Origin: Liolophura sinensis
Taxonomy: Eukaryota > Mollusca > Polyplacophora > Chitonida > Chitonidae
Length of the DNA: 64,000 bases
Assembly: GCF_032854445.1 (NCBI RefSeq)
Contig: NC_088296.1
Coordinates: forward strand, 16,855,485-16,919,484
Reading direction: 5' to 3'
The position numbers were made by a program, and so were the translations under genes. Below, piece after piece: positions 11,211 through 23,325 of the stretch. The notes below the pieces were generated by a model. The model saw only the letters and a list, made by a program, of their open reading frames with translations. It searched no databases and was not told the origin of the DNA. How positions within the stretch are numbered: position 1 is the stretch's first letter; every line of letters starts with the position of its first letter.

Positions 11211-11290
11211 GGTTCCCCAGAACATAATCCTGACCGCCGTCGTATAAGTGAAATATTCTTGAGTACGGCGTAAAACACCAATAACACATC
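11211..11290 (+). mobile_element. SINE family 1, 3' fragment
   Basis: Only the last 80 bp remain (GACCGCCGTCGTATAAGTGA, AATATTCTTGAGTACGGCGT). Confidence 0.75.
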
Positions 11291-12286
11291 AAAAATCAAA
11301 CATCTAAAAAGCCCCCCCCCCCTCCAGCTCATTCTGGCTTTCTCTGCGATCGTACGTGCGACACTCTGCTAGAAACTTGCAAAGTTTTCAGATATAACAA
11401 ATATCAATGGGATATACATGGTTGGCATACACATGACTGTACGTTTAACTACAACACAGTGTAGCCGAAATACTTCTGTGGTGTCCCCACTATTGGAGAG
11501 CACTGACAGTTTATTTCCTACATTTTGTGTACATAGACCTATTCGCGTATATACTAGTGATACTAGCTAAATTCTGAGCAAGTTCTGGATTTGGCCATTG
11601 ATCGGTATGTCATGTCTGCTAAAATTGGTGGGTTTTCTCGACCATAGGCCTACATGTAACAGCGGCCAAATACCGGTGAAAGCTATTATGGCATATGTGT
11701 ATTTTGCTGGTATATAGCCCCGGGTTTAAAAAAATAAAAAATCATACAGGCGGTCAGGTTTATAGAATGATGAAATCGAATTGATTTGAAAACCACTGAC
11801 CTTTGTCGGGTGCCTAACAAACCTCTTGATTTAATGTCTGAGACGAAAGAAGAGAGATGCATTTAAACACAAGACCTGAATTGTCAGGGCCCTGTAGTTG
11901 CAAAAAGATAGCACTATCCACCTGAGACAGCGAAGCCTACTTTGTACGACAAATGTGTAGTCGCGTTTCATTGGTTGAGGTAACTTGCAAATACACGTGA
12001 TACGGGGATTACCATTCGCGCTGAAGTCTTGAATTATGATTTATCTAGAAACTGTTTCATGTGTAAATAAAATCATGATGTGCATACTACATAAAGAAAA
12101 TACATCTGTATTAAGTTTTGATAGAGTTTGAGAGAAAGTTGGGTTTTCTGACATCACATAGCCCCGGTGAACTTGGCATTGATCAAGATTTCTGCACATA
12201 TTTTACTGGTGGTGGGAGAGTTGTAAACCGAATGAAGGGAGCGACGCATGCGTTGTAAGGAGTATGAGAGAATGGGACCGTATTTA
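11291..12286. other. Upstream flank of the Ig receptor, nothing recognised
   Basis: Could contain the promoter or a first exon of the receptor, but no specific element can be supported. Confidence 0.4.
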
Positions 12287-12300
12287 ATAACAGCGAGCAG

Positions 12301-12542
12301 GGGGCCTCCGTGGCTCAGTTGGTTAGCGCGCTAGCGCAGCCTAATGACTCAGGAGCCTCCCACTAATACAACTGAAGCCCAGCTCATGCTGCGTGGGAAG
12401 GTCTTCCAGCAACCTGCGGATGGTTGTGGCTTTCCCCCCGGGCTATGTCCGGTTTCCTCTCACCATAATGTTAGTCGCCGTCGAATAAGGGAAATTTTCT
12501 TGAGTATGGCGTAAAACACCAATCAAATAAATAAATAAATAT
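12301..12542 (+). mobile_element. SINE family 1, full length with 14-bp target-site duplication
   Basis: Complete from GGGGCCTCCGTGGCTCAG to the AAATAAATAAAT tail. ATAACAGCGAGCAG occurs at 12287-12300 and 12543-12556. Perfect flanking repeats point to a relatively recent insertion by target-primed reverse transcription; the tail suggests a partner LINE with a similar 3' end (inference). Confidence 0.9.
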
Positions 12543-12556
12543 ATAACAGCGAGCAG

Positions 12557-15480
12557 AATGTGTAAAGTATGATGTGATGTACTAGCTAAAGCATACGTGT
12601 ATTACATGTTTAAGCGTCGATCAACTAAAGTCTTTGAGATGCATTTTCATCCAACTTGTCAAGATCGACAGCTAAGTCTCAGGCGTTTAACAAATGCAGG
12701 ACGCAAGGATTCAAAACTATACATTGTTCCCCAGCTGGTTTTAAAGTGTAGTGAACAAATTATTTAATATTTGTGCAGTTTTTAAATAAATCCATCTCCA
12801 GGGAAACAGCATGACGTCATTTAGAAAAGATGATATGATAATAACACTTTCACCGAGTGAGGAGACAAGTTAAGTTGATATATCATTTTGCTGTGTTTTG
12901 AGGTGATACATCACAAGTGAAAATTGCCAACAAAAAAAAGCTCATGTAAGTGGTGCATCAGTGGGATGTTTGCTGAAGAGATGACCTTAAGCATGTTAAA
13001 GGTTGAAGGGAAGGATGCACAGGTCGCGAAGGTCACTCCTAATGGTGTCTCGTGGCAATGACTGTATTTCCTTATTCTATCACGTCTATCCAAGGCTTGT
13101 CCACATGTCGATGTAATAAGTGTAATTAAGTTATTAATTTTATGACGATTTCTTTCTGTATACAGTGAAGCGGGAGAGGAATTTTCATTGCCAGCTACCG
13201 TAAAACTGCTAAGAACAGTTAACACCACTGTCATCAATGATAATACTCCGTTCAATATACGATGTGCCTTGCTGTGTATTTCGGAGGTGACCGTGCATGT
13301 AAGGTTGACGTACATTATTTACGTTGCACTAGTGTAAACAGTTATTTTCATATTAATTAAACATATATTCAACTGGCAATATTCAATTACCAATAAGTGA
13401 TGTAATCGAATCCACCTCTAGGTTCTCTGACTGCTGCCTTTAGCCAGGAGGTTTGTCAAGTACGTACAGAAGGTCGGAGGTTTGCTCCACTCATAAGCAT
13501 TGATTAAGTGATGATAGACCTTTATAAAGAAGCGTTAGGCGGCTCACGATAAACACACGAGCAGACATTTAAGGCAACGTGGCGTGCATAACTCCTGTCA
13601 TCCTCCTTAGTCGCAGGTTTTAACTTGGCATCTTATAGTCATCTAAATGTTTGGGTATCAATAAATAAATCATAAATAAATTGGGATGAGTAACACTGAA
13701 AGTAGGAATATACTACAGAAATAGAATAAAATAGTGCAACCATTCTTACACATACCCGATAATACTGCATGTAGATGGAGAAGCATTTCTACAGACTGGT
13801 AGCTTGTCCTCTTTTGTCTGTGCATATACAACTGGACGACTTTCAACCTCAACTTGGTAACCTTTTAGTCCAGGCCTATTCCGGAGACTGTGAGACTTTC
13901 TGAGACAGTCTTTTCTTGGACTTGGACTGTCGCACTCCTGCTTGTACAGTTATTGTAGAGTTGCATAGAACAATAGCATTCACTCGACAAATAAGGTTAC
14001 ATGTCTGATATCCAGATTTGCTCCGCCTTTTTCAGACAACACAGTTTGCACCCGCGAAACGTGCACCTTCACGCTGCTCATGCATATCTGTGTGTGTGTA
14101 TGTGTGGAAGATATATAGATGGCCGTATTTCCCTGTACAACCGTTACTAATTGCCATACATGTAAACGAGGAAGAAGATGGATGGACTGTATTCAGTTCA
14201 AGAATATCTATGTCAAAACACCATAATTAATTATGACCAACATTAATTCATGTCAGTTTACAGGACAGCATGTTTTCTTTAGCTAACCTGCATTTAATCC
14301 TCGCACGTGCCTTGGGGCCAGTGATAATGATGACTCTAACTGTAGGTCATCGTACCTCGTAGTTTATATAACGAATAATAATTCACTAATTTGTAACTTG
14401 TCTGGAATTCATTTTTTTAGAAAACACAGTGAATGCTGTAATCTTAAAAAAGTATAAGTGCTAACAACGCCCCTCTTAACCTTTACACCTATATAAATAG
14501 CACAGGTGGCGTTTGGTCCTGAGCGAGTGGTCCTGAGCGTTTGGTCCTGAGCGAGTGGTCACCATGTCTGTCTTTTGATTACAAGAACATAACAGATGCT
14601 GATTCAGTCTTCTCCTTTCATAGGATTGTCACGGGAAAAATGGTGACATGTGTATCTGTGTGTATAACTCTTGCTAGACTGTGTATAATAGAAAACTGGA
14701 TGGAGGGCAGAGAAAAATTCCCATACAATATCACTGCTGAATACTGTGTATGTAGGCCCACACGATACTTCTAAATGTATACAGCTGAAATTCATTCAGA
14801 AAGCTGGTGAAGTGTTTACGACCAAATCCGTGCCTTTTCACATGTTCCAGAAAAATACCCTAACATCAGACCGCTGTCCAATAGTGAAAACATGTGGCAC
14901 CTCGCTAGTTGGCTAATCGATGCGACAGCAGCCAAAGTTTTGAAATAGCCAAATAATTCAGTTTCTTATAAATATAACAGCTCTTAAATCTTTTGCTTAA
15001 GACTGAATATTAACCACTGCAAACTGAATTGCGTAATGCAAACCAGTTTCCAGCTATCCTATGGCATATGCATTGCTTCTCACGTATTGGTTATCTCAAG
15101 ATATGTTCAGTCTAAGTGTGTACCTGATTTCAGTCACACGATGGTGAACACGTAAGAGAGTAGAGGAAAAAATCAGTAAAGACAGAGCGTGTCGTAGAAG
15201 AGCTGGTGCATCGTCCAAGGAAATGCGAAAGTAGTGTTCTTTGTTGGGTTCTTCCTCGATGTATAATGTTCATCTGTGAAAGGTGGCAACGAGATGAAGC
15301 AAAACCGAAGTTTGTACTAAGCACAGAGAAAGTCCTGTAAAGATTTGTACAGGAAGTAACAACACCCTCGTGTGCGCAGTCGGGATAAGGTGAAGTCTCC
15401 ACTAAGGAGTCCATATTAACATGGGGTACCATGTCAGACTAAATCGACCTTGACAAATGAAATACCATGTTAGGCTATAA
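12557..15480. other. Intergenic DNA, nothing recognised
   Basis: Contains a 134-codon minus-strand open frame (12911-13315) with a short hydrophobic stretch, but no splice phase links it to the Ig receptor. Otherwise AT-rich without motifs. Confidence 0.4.
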
Positions 15481-15489
15481 TGACCGTGT

Positions 15490-16070
15490 CCAATGAGACA
15501 ATGTTCTATTGGTCGTAGGACCGTGACTAATACTGGTCATCTCTGGTCGTGAAGCAGCATGCACAATAGTCCACTGGTCGTAGAACCGTGACAAATACTG
15601 GTCTTCTCTGGTCGTGAAGCAGCATGCACAATAGTCCACTGGTCGTTGGCCCGTCACAAATACTGGTCTTCTCTGGTCGTGAAGCAGCATGCACAGTAGT
15701 CCACTGGTCGTAAGACCGTGACAAATACTGGTCTACCCTGATCTTGTGGCAGCATGCACAATAGTCCACTGGTCGTAGGACCGTCACAAATACTGATCAT
15801 CTCTGGTCGTGAAGCAGCATGCACAATAGTCCACTGGTCGTAGGACCGTGACAAAGACTGGTCATCTCTGGCCGTGAAGTAGCATGCACAATAGTCCACT
15901 GGTCGTAGGCCCCTCAAAAATACTGGTCTTCTCTGGTCGTGAAGCAGCATGCACAATAGTCCACTGGTCGTAGAACCGTGACAAATACTGGTCATAACTG
16001 GTCGTGAAGCAGCATGCACCATAGTCCACTCGTCGTAGGACTGTGACAAATATTGGTCATCTCTGATCGT
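15490..16070. repeat. 65-bp satellite, block 1
   Basis: About nine copies of a 65-bp unit with GGTCGTGAAGCAGCATGCAC and AATAGTCCACTGGTCGTAGG. Open frames seen through it are repeat translations. Confidence 0.92.
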
Positions 16071-16118
16071 ATGTAAGAATGAACAATATTCCGTTTTTAA
16101 AGATCTCCCCCTAATGTA

Positions 16119-16148
16119 TGTATTTATTTGATTGGTGTTTTACTCCGT
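16119..16148 (-). mobile_element. SINE tail fragment at satellite junction
   Basis: GTATTTATTTGATTGGTGTT followed by TTACTCCG, then directly satellite sequence. The same segment, with upstream flank, recurs 819 bp on, where it continues into a whole SINE. Confidence 0.8.
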
Positions 16149-16880
16149 GACAAATACTGGTCTTCTCTGGTCGTGAAGCAGCATACAAAATAGTTCACTG
16201 GTCGAAGGACCGTCACAAATACTGGTCTTCTCTGGTCATGAAGCAGCATGCACAATAGTCCACTGGTCGTAGGCCACTCAAAAATACTGGTCTTCTCTGG
16301 TCGTGAAGCAGCATGCACAATAGTCCACTGGTCGTAGGACCGTGACAAATACTGGTCTTCTCTGGTCGTGAAGCAGCATGCACAATAGTCCACTGGTCGT
16401 AGGACCGTCACAAATACAGGTCATCTCTGGTCGTGGAGCAGCATGCACAATAGTCCACTCGTCGTAGGACCGTCACAAATACTGATCATCCCTGGTCGTG
16501 GAGCAGCATGCACAATAGTCCACTCGTCGTAGGACCGTCACAAATACAGGTCATCTCTGGTCGTGGAGCAGCATGCACAATAGTCCACTCGTCGTAGGAC
16601 CGTCACAAATACTGATCATCCCTGGTCGTGAAGCAGCATGCACAATAGTCCACTGGTCTTAGGACCGTCACAAATACTGGTCATCTCTGGTCGTGAAGCA
16701 GCATGCACAATAGTCCACTGGTCGTAGGACCGTCACAAATATTGGTCATCTCTGGTCGTGAAGCAGCACGCACAATAGTCCACTGGTCGTAGGCCCGTCA
16801 CAAATACTGGCCATCTCTGGTCGTGGAGCAGCATGCACAATTGTCCACTGGTCGTAGGACTGTGACAAATATTGGTCATC
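16146..16880. repeat. 65-bp satellite, block 2
   Basis: About eleven copies of the same 65-bp unit as block 1. It ends in the same unique flank (GTATGTAAGAATGAACAATA) as block 1. Confidence 0.92.
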
Positions 16881-16935
16881 TCTGATCGTATGTAAGAATG
16901 AACAATATTCCGTTTTTAAAGATCTCCCCCTAATG

Positions 16936-17170
16936 TATGTATTTATTTGATTGGTGTTTTACTCCGCAGTCAAGAATATTTTACTTACACGGGGGCGGCC
17001 AGCATTATGGTTCGAGGGGATCGGGCGGAGCCCGGGAGGAAACGCACGATCATCCGCAGGTTACTTGCTGACCTTCCCAAGGACGACCGGAGAGGAAGCC
17101 AGCAGTGAGCTGGACGAACTCACAGCTACCGCCTTGGTGAGAGGCTGAAGGGTCATTACGCTGAGCTACG
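16936..17170 (-). mobile_element. SINE family 1, near full length
   Basis: Body and much of the tRNA-like head are present, more diverged than most copies (ACTCCGCAGTCAAG, ATCCGCAGGTTACTTGCTGA). Confidence 0.82.
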
Positions 17171-18245
17171 CCCTAAAAAATCTTGTTCTTTAGCCATTCA
17201 ACTTAAGGCTACAATCGATTTTTGCACATAATCTAACTATGACAGTTCATAATCTTTATCCGTCATCTCTAGGCACATTACTGTTCTCTGTAACTGGCAC
17301 CTGTATTGTAATGCATCTCCTAGCATTGTATGGCACCAGTTTGAATTTGACGTTAGCAACAATATCTTCTCCGGATGATCAAAGCAAATTCTTATTTGAT
17401 TCGAGTCGATACAATATCTTTTTAATGTAACGTTGTATATTTAAAAATTTCACACTTAGCCTTAAACACCAGTGTAGTCAATTTCAGTGCATAACGCTGC
17501 TCATAAAACCGTTGATTATGTTACTGTGTCATCTCGTGATATTATACAGGCTCTCTCCCTCACTTAACTGGCGAAAACTCATGACTTAAAACCAATATCG
17601 GTCTGTGGTAGCATTTATATAACAATGACACCGTTTAAGAGTAACTTGAGCCTCGCAATTCGTGGAAACACTGAAAGCTCCTTCCATAAAGCTCTAAATT
17701 GACAATTGACATCTCCATCTCAAATTTTGGTTTCATGGATGACAAGAGTATGTCTGTGGATAACAGACGTTCCTTATAATCATCCGCCATACATTTTAAA
17801 ACTCTGTGTTGAAAGGCGTGGAGAAAATGCCAATTTCATAAGGATTCCACCATAAGGATCTCCACACTGAGTCTGATAGTGAACATCGGCTTTGCTCACG
17901 TGAAATGAGAGCTGTCAGGTATTCAGTTATTAAACCTGGAGACAACACTAAAGTGAATACCATGTATATTACGTATATTATCTAGACTCCCTTATGAATC
18001 GCGTTCCGCAATTTAATTATAAAATAAATCACCTTTTTGGAAAGTATTGGCATGTGTGTTTATCAGTTTGTCTTTACATAAAATTTCTGCCTGTGTATTC
18101 TAAAGTATTCCACATGTGTGGAGGCACTCAGATTTAGGGGTAGGATAAGACTTAGCGAAATGGAGTGTCACCGCACCTCACCAAGTAGAGGACAAGCCTC
18201 ACATTACTCTTATCCCCAATTCATGAACATTTCTATTGATCTCTG
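17171..18245. other. Intergenic DNA, nothing recognised
   Basis: No repeats or exon-like segments that can be supported. Confidence 0.4.
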
Positions 18246-18427
18246 AGCTCATGCTGGCTTCCTCTTCAGCCGTAATTGAGAAGGTCTTTCAGCAACCTGC
18301 GGATGGTCGTGGTTTTCCTCCGGGCTCTACCTGGTTTCCTCCCATCATAATGCTAACCGCCGTCGTATAAGTGAAATATTCTTGAGTACGGCGTAAAACA
18401 CCAATCAAATAAATAGATAAATAAATT
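18246..18427 (+). mobile_element. SINE family 1, 5'-truncated
   Basis: From GAGCTCATGCTGGCTTCCTC to the AAATAGATAAATAAA tail, 65 bp upstream of the EGF-like exon. Confidence 0.82.
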
Positions 18428-18492
18428 GATCTCTATTAGTTCACAGCTTATATCAATATTTCACATAAATACATGTATTTTGTTTTTTTCAG

Positions 18493-18585
18493 GAGTCCCC
18501 GTGTCAGAATGGCAGGGAATACCTGGATGCTGAGAACAGGTGTAAATGTGTGGAGAGTTATGCTAGCCTCACCTGTCAGCGATAA
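18493..18585 (+). CDS. EGF-like terminal exon (partial gene)
   Basis: After a TTTTTTTCAG acceptor the frame reads ESPCQNGREYLDAENRC, then KCVESYASLTCQR and TAA at 18583-18585. The C-x-NG...C-x-C...C spacing is that of an EGF-like module, as at the C-terminus of astacin-like proteases or fibropellin-like proteins. One expected cysteine (after NG) is tyrosine. AATAAA overlaps the stop, although a possible donor GTATGT follows at 18592. No partner exons are recognised upstream. A degenerate second copy lies at 22867-22961. Confidence 0.45.
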   Translation, partial: ESPCQNGREYLDAENRCKCVESYASLTCQR

Positions 18586-19059
18586 ATAAAAGGTATGTCA
18601 TTACACCTACAAGTGAGAAACAAGATGATAATATTGACAATTCTTATATTCTATTTGAAGTAATTTTTGGTTAGTACAACCACCCTTATACGTCTAATGT
18701 GGGTAGAAGCATATACAAGACATCAAATACTTGTGTGCTTATGTCTTAGTCTTCAGTAAACACGCTCTTTCCCATTTTTTTCTGTAATGATTTGTTTGGT
18801 ATAAACAAGAAGTCCCTTGTATGTCACAACAAACTGGTATTGTGGATTTCGGCGTGAGTGTAGTGTAGTACAGCATCTGATAATGAAGAATTCCGCACTT
18901 TGCTGCAATGCTGAGTTTCTGTTTTGCGGATAACAACCTTTGCTGATATGGAAGCATGGTTTTCTCTTTAACAGGGCTTGTCGTGTCACTTCTGCTGAGA
19001 ATATCAAGATATGTTTCAACTTTCTTTAGACGCACTGAACAACATTCCTTTAGTTTCTA

Positions 19060-19275
19060 ACCACTGCGGTCGCGGTAAGTTCAAGTCCAGCTTATGCTGG
19101 TATTCTCTCCAATCTTATATGCGGGGAAAGGTATTTCAGGAATCTGTGGATTGTCATAGGTTTCCCCAGAACTCTGCCTGGTTTCCACCCACCATAATGC
19201 TGACCGCCGTCGTATAAGTGAAATATTCTTGAGTACGGCTAAAACACAACCCAAACATTGAATAAAATAAATAAA
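19060..19275 (+). mobile_element. SINE family 1, degenerate
   Basis: The B box AGTTCAAGTCC, a diverged body (CAGGAATCTGTGGATTGTCA) and the conserved GACCGCCGTCGTATAAGTGA are visible; the tail is interrupted. Confidence 0.75.
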
Positions 19276-20190
19276 TCAATGAACATCATTTCTTGCCGAA
19301 ACACAATGTGGACAACAACAAAAATCCTCGTACTTTACGCGTTGTATTCTGCTTCCTCATTTTTTCCCAACAAAAAACCAAAAAAAAAAATAATAAAAGA
19401 ACAAAGGGGACGAGTACCAGTATTGTCTGTGTACCCGCAGTCTGGATCTTGTGAGACTGTTGTTACCATTCACAACAACCAATTATAGTACGTATTAATG
19501 CCAGGTGAGTAAATACAAACCGGTGCCTACATCCCTTGTACCGTCGCTGTATGCGCTCATATTTTAGAAAAAGCATCGTGAGCTTGAATTTTGCGGCTGG
19601 ATTGTTAAAAAAAAAATCATTTGCTTAAACCCATACCAAAATGTATTCTGAATTATGGAGTCGGCGTGGCTACTTACCGGCTCAACTTAAATGCAGATTT
19701 GACTGGAAGAAATACAGTGAGTGAAAATTGTCACCTCTATGGTAGATTCAACACCTTTCCTTGTCATACTAACGTTAAACCCCAAGCACTCCCTCACTCA
19801 CCCCTTGTCATATTGTAATCATCGATTTTAGTTATGCAGGTAAGTACTGTTCACAGTATGCAAAGAAAAAAAAGAGAGAACCACTTAAAAATCTCGACAT
19901 TTCTTACTTATCCCTTGAAGCGCAGTTTTGTTCTCGTAGAGAAGAATAGATGTTGCTAAGGGAGATAACCACGTATTATAAACACGGTTAGACAGCCATC
20001 TAGCTCGCCTTGTGATATACACAAGGGCTTATCGTGTGACATTTAAAGTGTTTTCAGAAACGGTTCATGCCAGTACGGCTGTCACAATAGGAAAGACGGT
20101 AGTGACAGAACGGGAATTTGAAATAACTCAGTGTTATTATGCTAAGAAAGAAAGAACAAAAATAAACATCTTGCGACGCATCCAAATCAG
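19276..20190. other. Intergenic DNA, nothing recognised
   Basis: Low-information AT-rich sequence, with only short frames. Confidence 0.4.
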
Positions 20191-20239
20191 TAAATGTCAA
20201 AAGTGAAGAAGCCGTTGAACGGTTTTTGCAGACAAAGAC

Positions 20240-20420
20240 AGGTCACCACAATAAGGTTGCCAGTCACATAATAACATGACACTTCAATCATGGGCACTAT
20301 ACCTGTGGTCACACAGCCCCCAAAGGTAACCCATGTGACCAAGAGCATGACTAACACGGTAAGGTTGTCAGTCACATAATAACATGACACTTCAGTCCTG
20401 GGGTCACACACCTGATTTGT
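20240..20420. repeat. Two-copy direct repeat of about 110 bp
   Basis: TCACATAATAACATGACACT with flanks occurs twice, followed each time by a GGTCACACA segment. It directly precedes the 59-bp array. Confidence 0.7.
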
Positions 20421-20446
20421 GTTTCGGACATAACACAATAATGAGA

Positions 20447-21410
20447 TCACATGTACACTGAGGCTTATCTGGAGTTAGATGACTACAGGCCTTGTCTAAT
20501 GAGATCACATGTTTACACGGAGGCTTATCTGGGGTTATATGAACTACAGGCCTTGTCTATGAGATCACATGTTACACGGAGGCTTATCTGGGGTTATATG
20601 ACTACAGGCCTTGTCTAATGAGATCACATGTTACACTGAGGCTTATCTGGGGTAGATGACTACAGGCCATGTCTAATGAGATCACATATTACACGGAGGC
20701 TTATCTGGGGCTAGATGGACTACAGGCCTTGTCTAATGAGATCACATGTTACACGGAGGCTTATCTGGGGTTATATGACTACAGGCCTTGTCTAATGAGA
20801 TCACATGTTACCACGGAGGCTTATCTGGGGCTAGATGACTACAGGCCTTGTCTAATGAGATCACATGTTACACGGAGGCTTATCTGGGGCTAGGATGACT
20901 ACAGGCCTTGTCTAATGAGATCACATGTTACACGGAGGCTTATCTGGGGCTAGATGACTACAGGCCTTGTCTAATGAGATCACATGTTACACGGAGGCTT
21001 ATCTGGGGTTATATGACTACAGGCCTTGTCTAATGAGATCACATGTTACACGGAGGCTTATCTGGGGTTAGATGACTACAGGCCTTGTCTAATGAGATCA
21101 CATGTTTACACGGAGGCTTATCTGGGGCTAGATGACTACAGGCCTTGACTGATGAGATCACATGTTACACGGAGGCTATCTGGGGTTAGATGACTACAGG
21201 CCTTGTCTAATGAGATCACATGTTACACGGAGGCTTATCTGGGGCTAGATGACTACAGGCCTTGTCTAATGAGATCACATGTTACACGGGGGCTTATCTG
21301 GGCTAGATGACTTACAGGCCTTGACTGATGAGATCACATGTTTCACTGAGGCCTTATCTGGGGATGACCACAGGCCTTGACTAATGGATCATATGTTAGA
21401 TTGAGGGTTA
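20447..21410. repeat. 59-bp satellite
   Basis: About sixteen copies of a unit with GACTACAGGCCTTGTCTAAT and GAGATCACATGTTACACGGA. Copies differ mainly by single-base insertions and losses. Confidence 0.92.
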
Positions 21411-21665
21411 TATCTGAGCCCCTTCAGTGGCCTAATAACTAGAGCGCCTGCCTCGAATTCGGAGGACTTGGGATCAAACCCGGGTCGGGTCATACCAATG
21501 GACTTGGCGCTCAGCACTGAGAGGTTAGAGCAAGAAAACAGGTCTAGATGACCCGGTGTCATGTCATTATACTGTGACTGGGTGGGGTGTCGTGTCTGGT
21601 GTGTTCGGCATGATATATCAGTGGTGGCAGCACTTTGGCGGCATGGACTCACCTAGCCACATATA
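21411..21665 (+). mobile_element. SINE family 3 (tRNA-derived)
   Basis: A tRNA-like head with GGCCTAATAACTAGAGCGCC and a B-box-like GGGATCAAACCCGGGT is followed by a body with CGGCATGATATATCAGTGGT. It differs from families 1 and 2. Confidence 0.6.
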
Positions 21666-21789
21666 TGTTGTGAACATGTATGTTCACAAGCTATAGAGGA
21701 AATCTGGTAGCTCTGTGCAACTAATATCTCGGTGATGAACAAAAAAAATCATAAAGCGAGTTCATGGTTCAGCATTAAGCATTAAGCAT

Positions 21790-21905
21790 TAAGGGGAAAG
21801 TGCAACGACAACCTGAACCATATCAGTATAATGGCTCGGGCGGGGCGCCTTACTTGCCTTCGGCAAGTAGTCTCAGTGAAGCAGAGCTAAATAAAAGAGC
21901 GGCCG
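21790..21905 (-). mobile_element. SINE family 2 fragment
   Basis: Reverse complement of the central part of the 76-400 and 45715-46035 copies (TATCAGTATAATGGCTCGGG, TCTCAGTGAAGCAG). Confidence 0.7.
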
Positions 21906-22866
21906 AGTATAAAATTATAATTTGAAACAACAAGCAGTATGGCGTTAAAAAAGACTAAATTATATCTAACAAAACAATAGATAAGTTTACCAGGAGTTAC
22001 AAACAGTTAGGATTTGTTTAAGGTGTACATTTTAAAACATGAAATAAAAAGCTGAATGTGACATATCGTGTTTATAATTTGATATTTTTCAAGACGGCAA
22101 AATGAAGTGTCAGAGGCTACCTGATTTACACGGTATTACTATTTTGTAGCATTATTCGACATTAAGCGTGCGTGGATTGTACACTTGTATGTGTCTTCTT
22201 GACATTTCTTCCATACTGTAGTCATCTCTTACCCTACATGAACTCACTTATTGTACAGCGTACAAATACGGACGTCAATTTCTTAACGTCAGCGCTCGGT
22301 ATTCCATCGTGAACACTTGAGCTTGAGTGTGACCCGGGGCTTCGCTGATGGCAACTGAGAAGTGTCAGGTATCATATTCATTCAGTGATGTGTTTTATGT
22401 CACTGGAATTAGCGTTGTCTTATTCGTAACATAGATGACACATACGTCAGGATTATTAACATTTAAATGAGCACATGAAATTTTCAAAGTAAGCCGAACG
22501 CGTGGCTTAAAAAGTAACGCGCTGTTTGCTTGTCGTAAGACAATATTCCATATGGTTCTTCTTGATGTTTGATCTCGCATTTACAAAACATTTTATCTTG
22601 ATAATCTACATACTCTTGATAAAGCAATGATTTACATTTTTCTCTTTATTTATTTCACACTGCACTTTGCAATATTCCACGTACATGACGGCGGTTAGGT
22701 TTATGGTTTGTAAAAACAGGACCGAAAAAGGGTATGACTCGATAATTTCCTGGCAAACCTTCAGATAGTCTTCTTTTTTTCACCAGACCCTTCCCTGGGT
22801 CCTTAATACTGTCCACAGGTAGTAAATGTATCTTTTTAATTTATCCCAAATTGTCGTATTCTCTAG
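21906..22866. other. Intergenic DNA; only a weak SINE-like relic
   Basis: 22650-22720 recalls the tail of mollusc SINEs (GCAATATTCCACGTACATGA) but is too diverged to place. Nothing else is recognised. Confidence 0.35.
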
Positions 22867-22961
22867 GAATCACCACGTCAGAATGGCGCGGAATACCTGG
22901 ATGATGAGGGCAGATGTAAAATGTGTGGAGAGTTATGCCAGCCTTACCTGTCAGAAGATAA
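22867..22961 (+). pseudogene. Decayed duplicate of the EGF-like exon
   Basis: After a TTCTCTAG acceptor the sequence matches the 18493 exon along its length. The first cysteine codon is changed (TGT to CGT) and one extra A after TGTAAA shifts the frame inside the C-x-C motif. The stop at the end of the first copy is also lost. It is best read as a non-functional exon duplicate about 4.4 kb away on the same strand. Confidence 0.6.
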
Positions 22962-23049
22962 TGAGTCCTTACCTGTACAGATGACAAGCAAGATAATAAC
23001 TGTGATATTCAACTTCATCCATTATTAATATTGTCGATACCTACAAGGA

Positions 23050-23325
23050 GGGAACTCGGTGGCTCAGCTTGTTAACGCGCTAGGGCATCATAATGACCCA
23101 GGAGCCGCCCATGAATGCGGTTCCTGTGAGTTCAAGTCCAGCTTCATGCTGGCTTTCTCTCTGGTTGTATGTGGGAAGGTCTGACAGCAACCTGCGGATG
23201 GTCGTGGGTTTCTTCCGGGCTCTGCCCGGTTTCCTCCCACCCTATTGCTGACCGCCGTCGTATAAGTGAAATTTTCTTGAGTACTGCGTAAAAAACCAAT
23301 GAAGTATATAAATAAATAAACTACC
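23050..23325 (+). mobile_element. SINE family 1, near full length
   Basis: The head (GGTGGCTCAGCTTGTTAACG), B box (GAGTTCAAGTCC), body and ATATAAATAAATAAA tail are present, a little diverged. Confidence 0.85.

Noticed and set aside
12911-13315. 134-codon minus-strand frame as the signal-peptide exon of the Ig receptor
   Set aside because: It has a hydrophobic stretch, but its possible donors leave phase 0 whereas Ig1 needs phase 1.
15475-16411. Several overlapping minus-strand frames of up to 131 codons
   Set aside because: They run through the 65-bp satellite in shifting frames; no start, splice or domain evidence.
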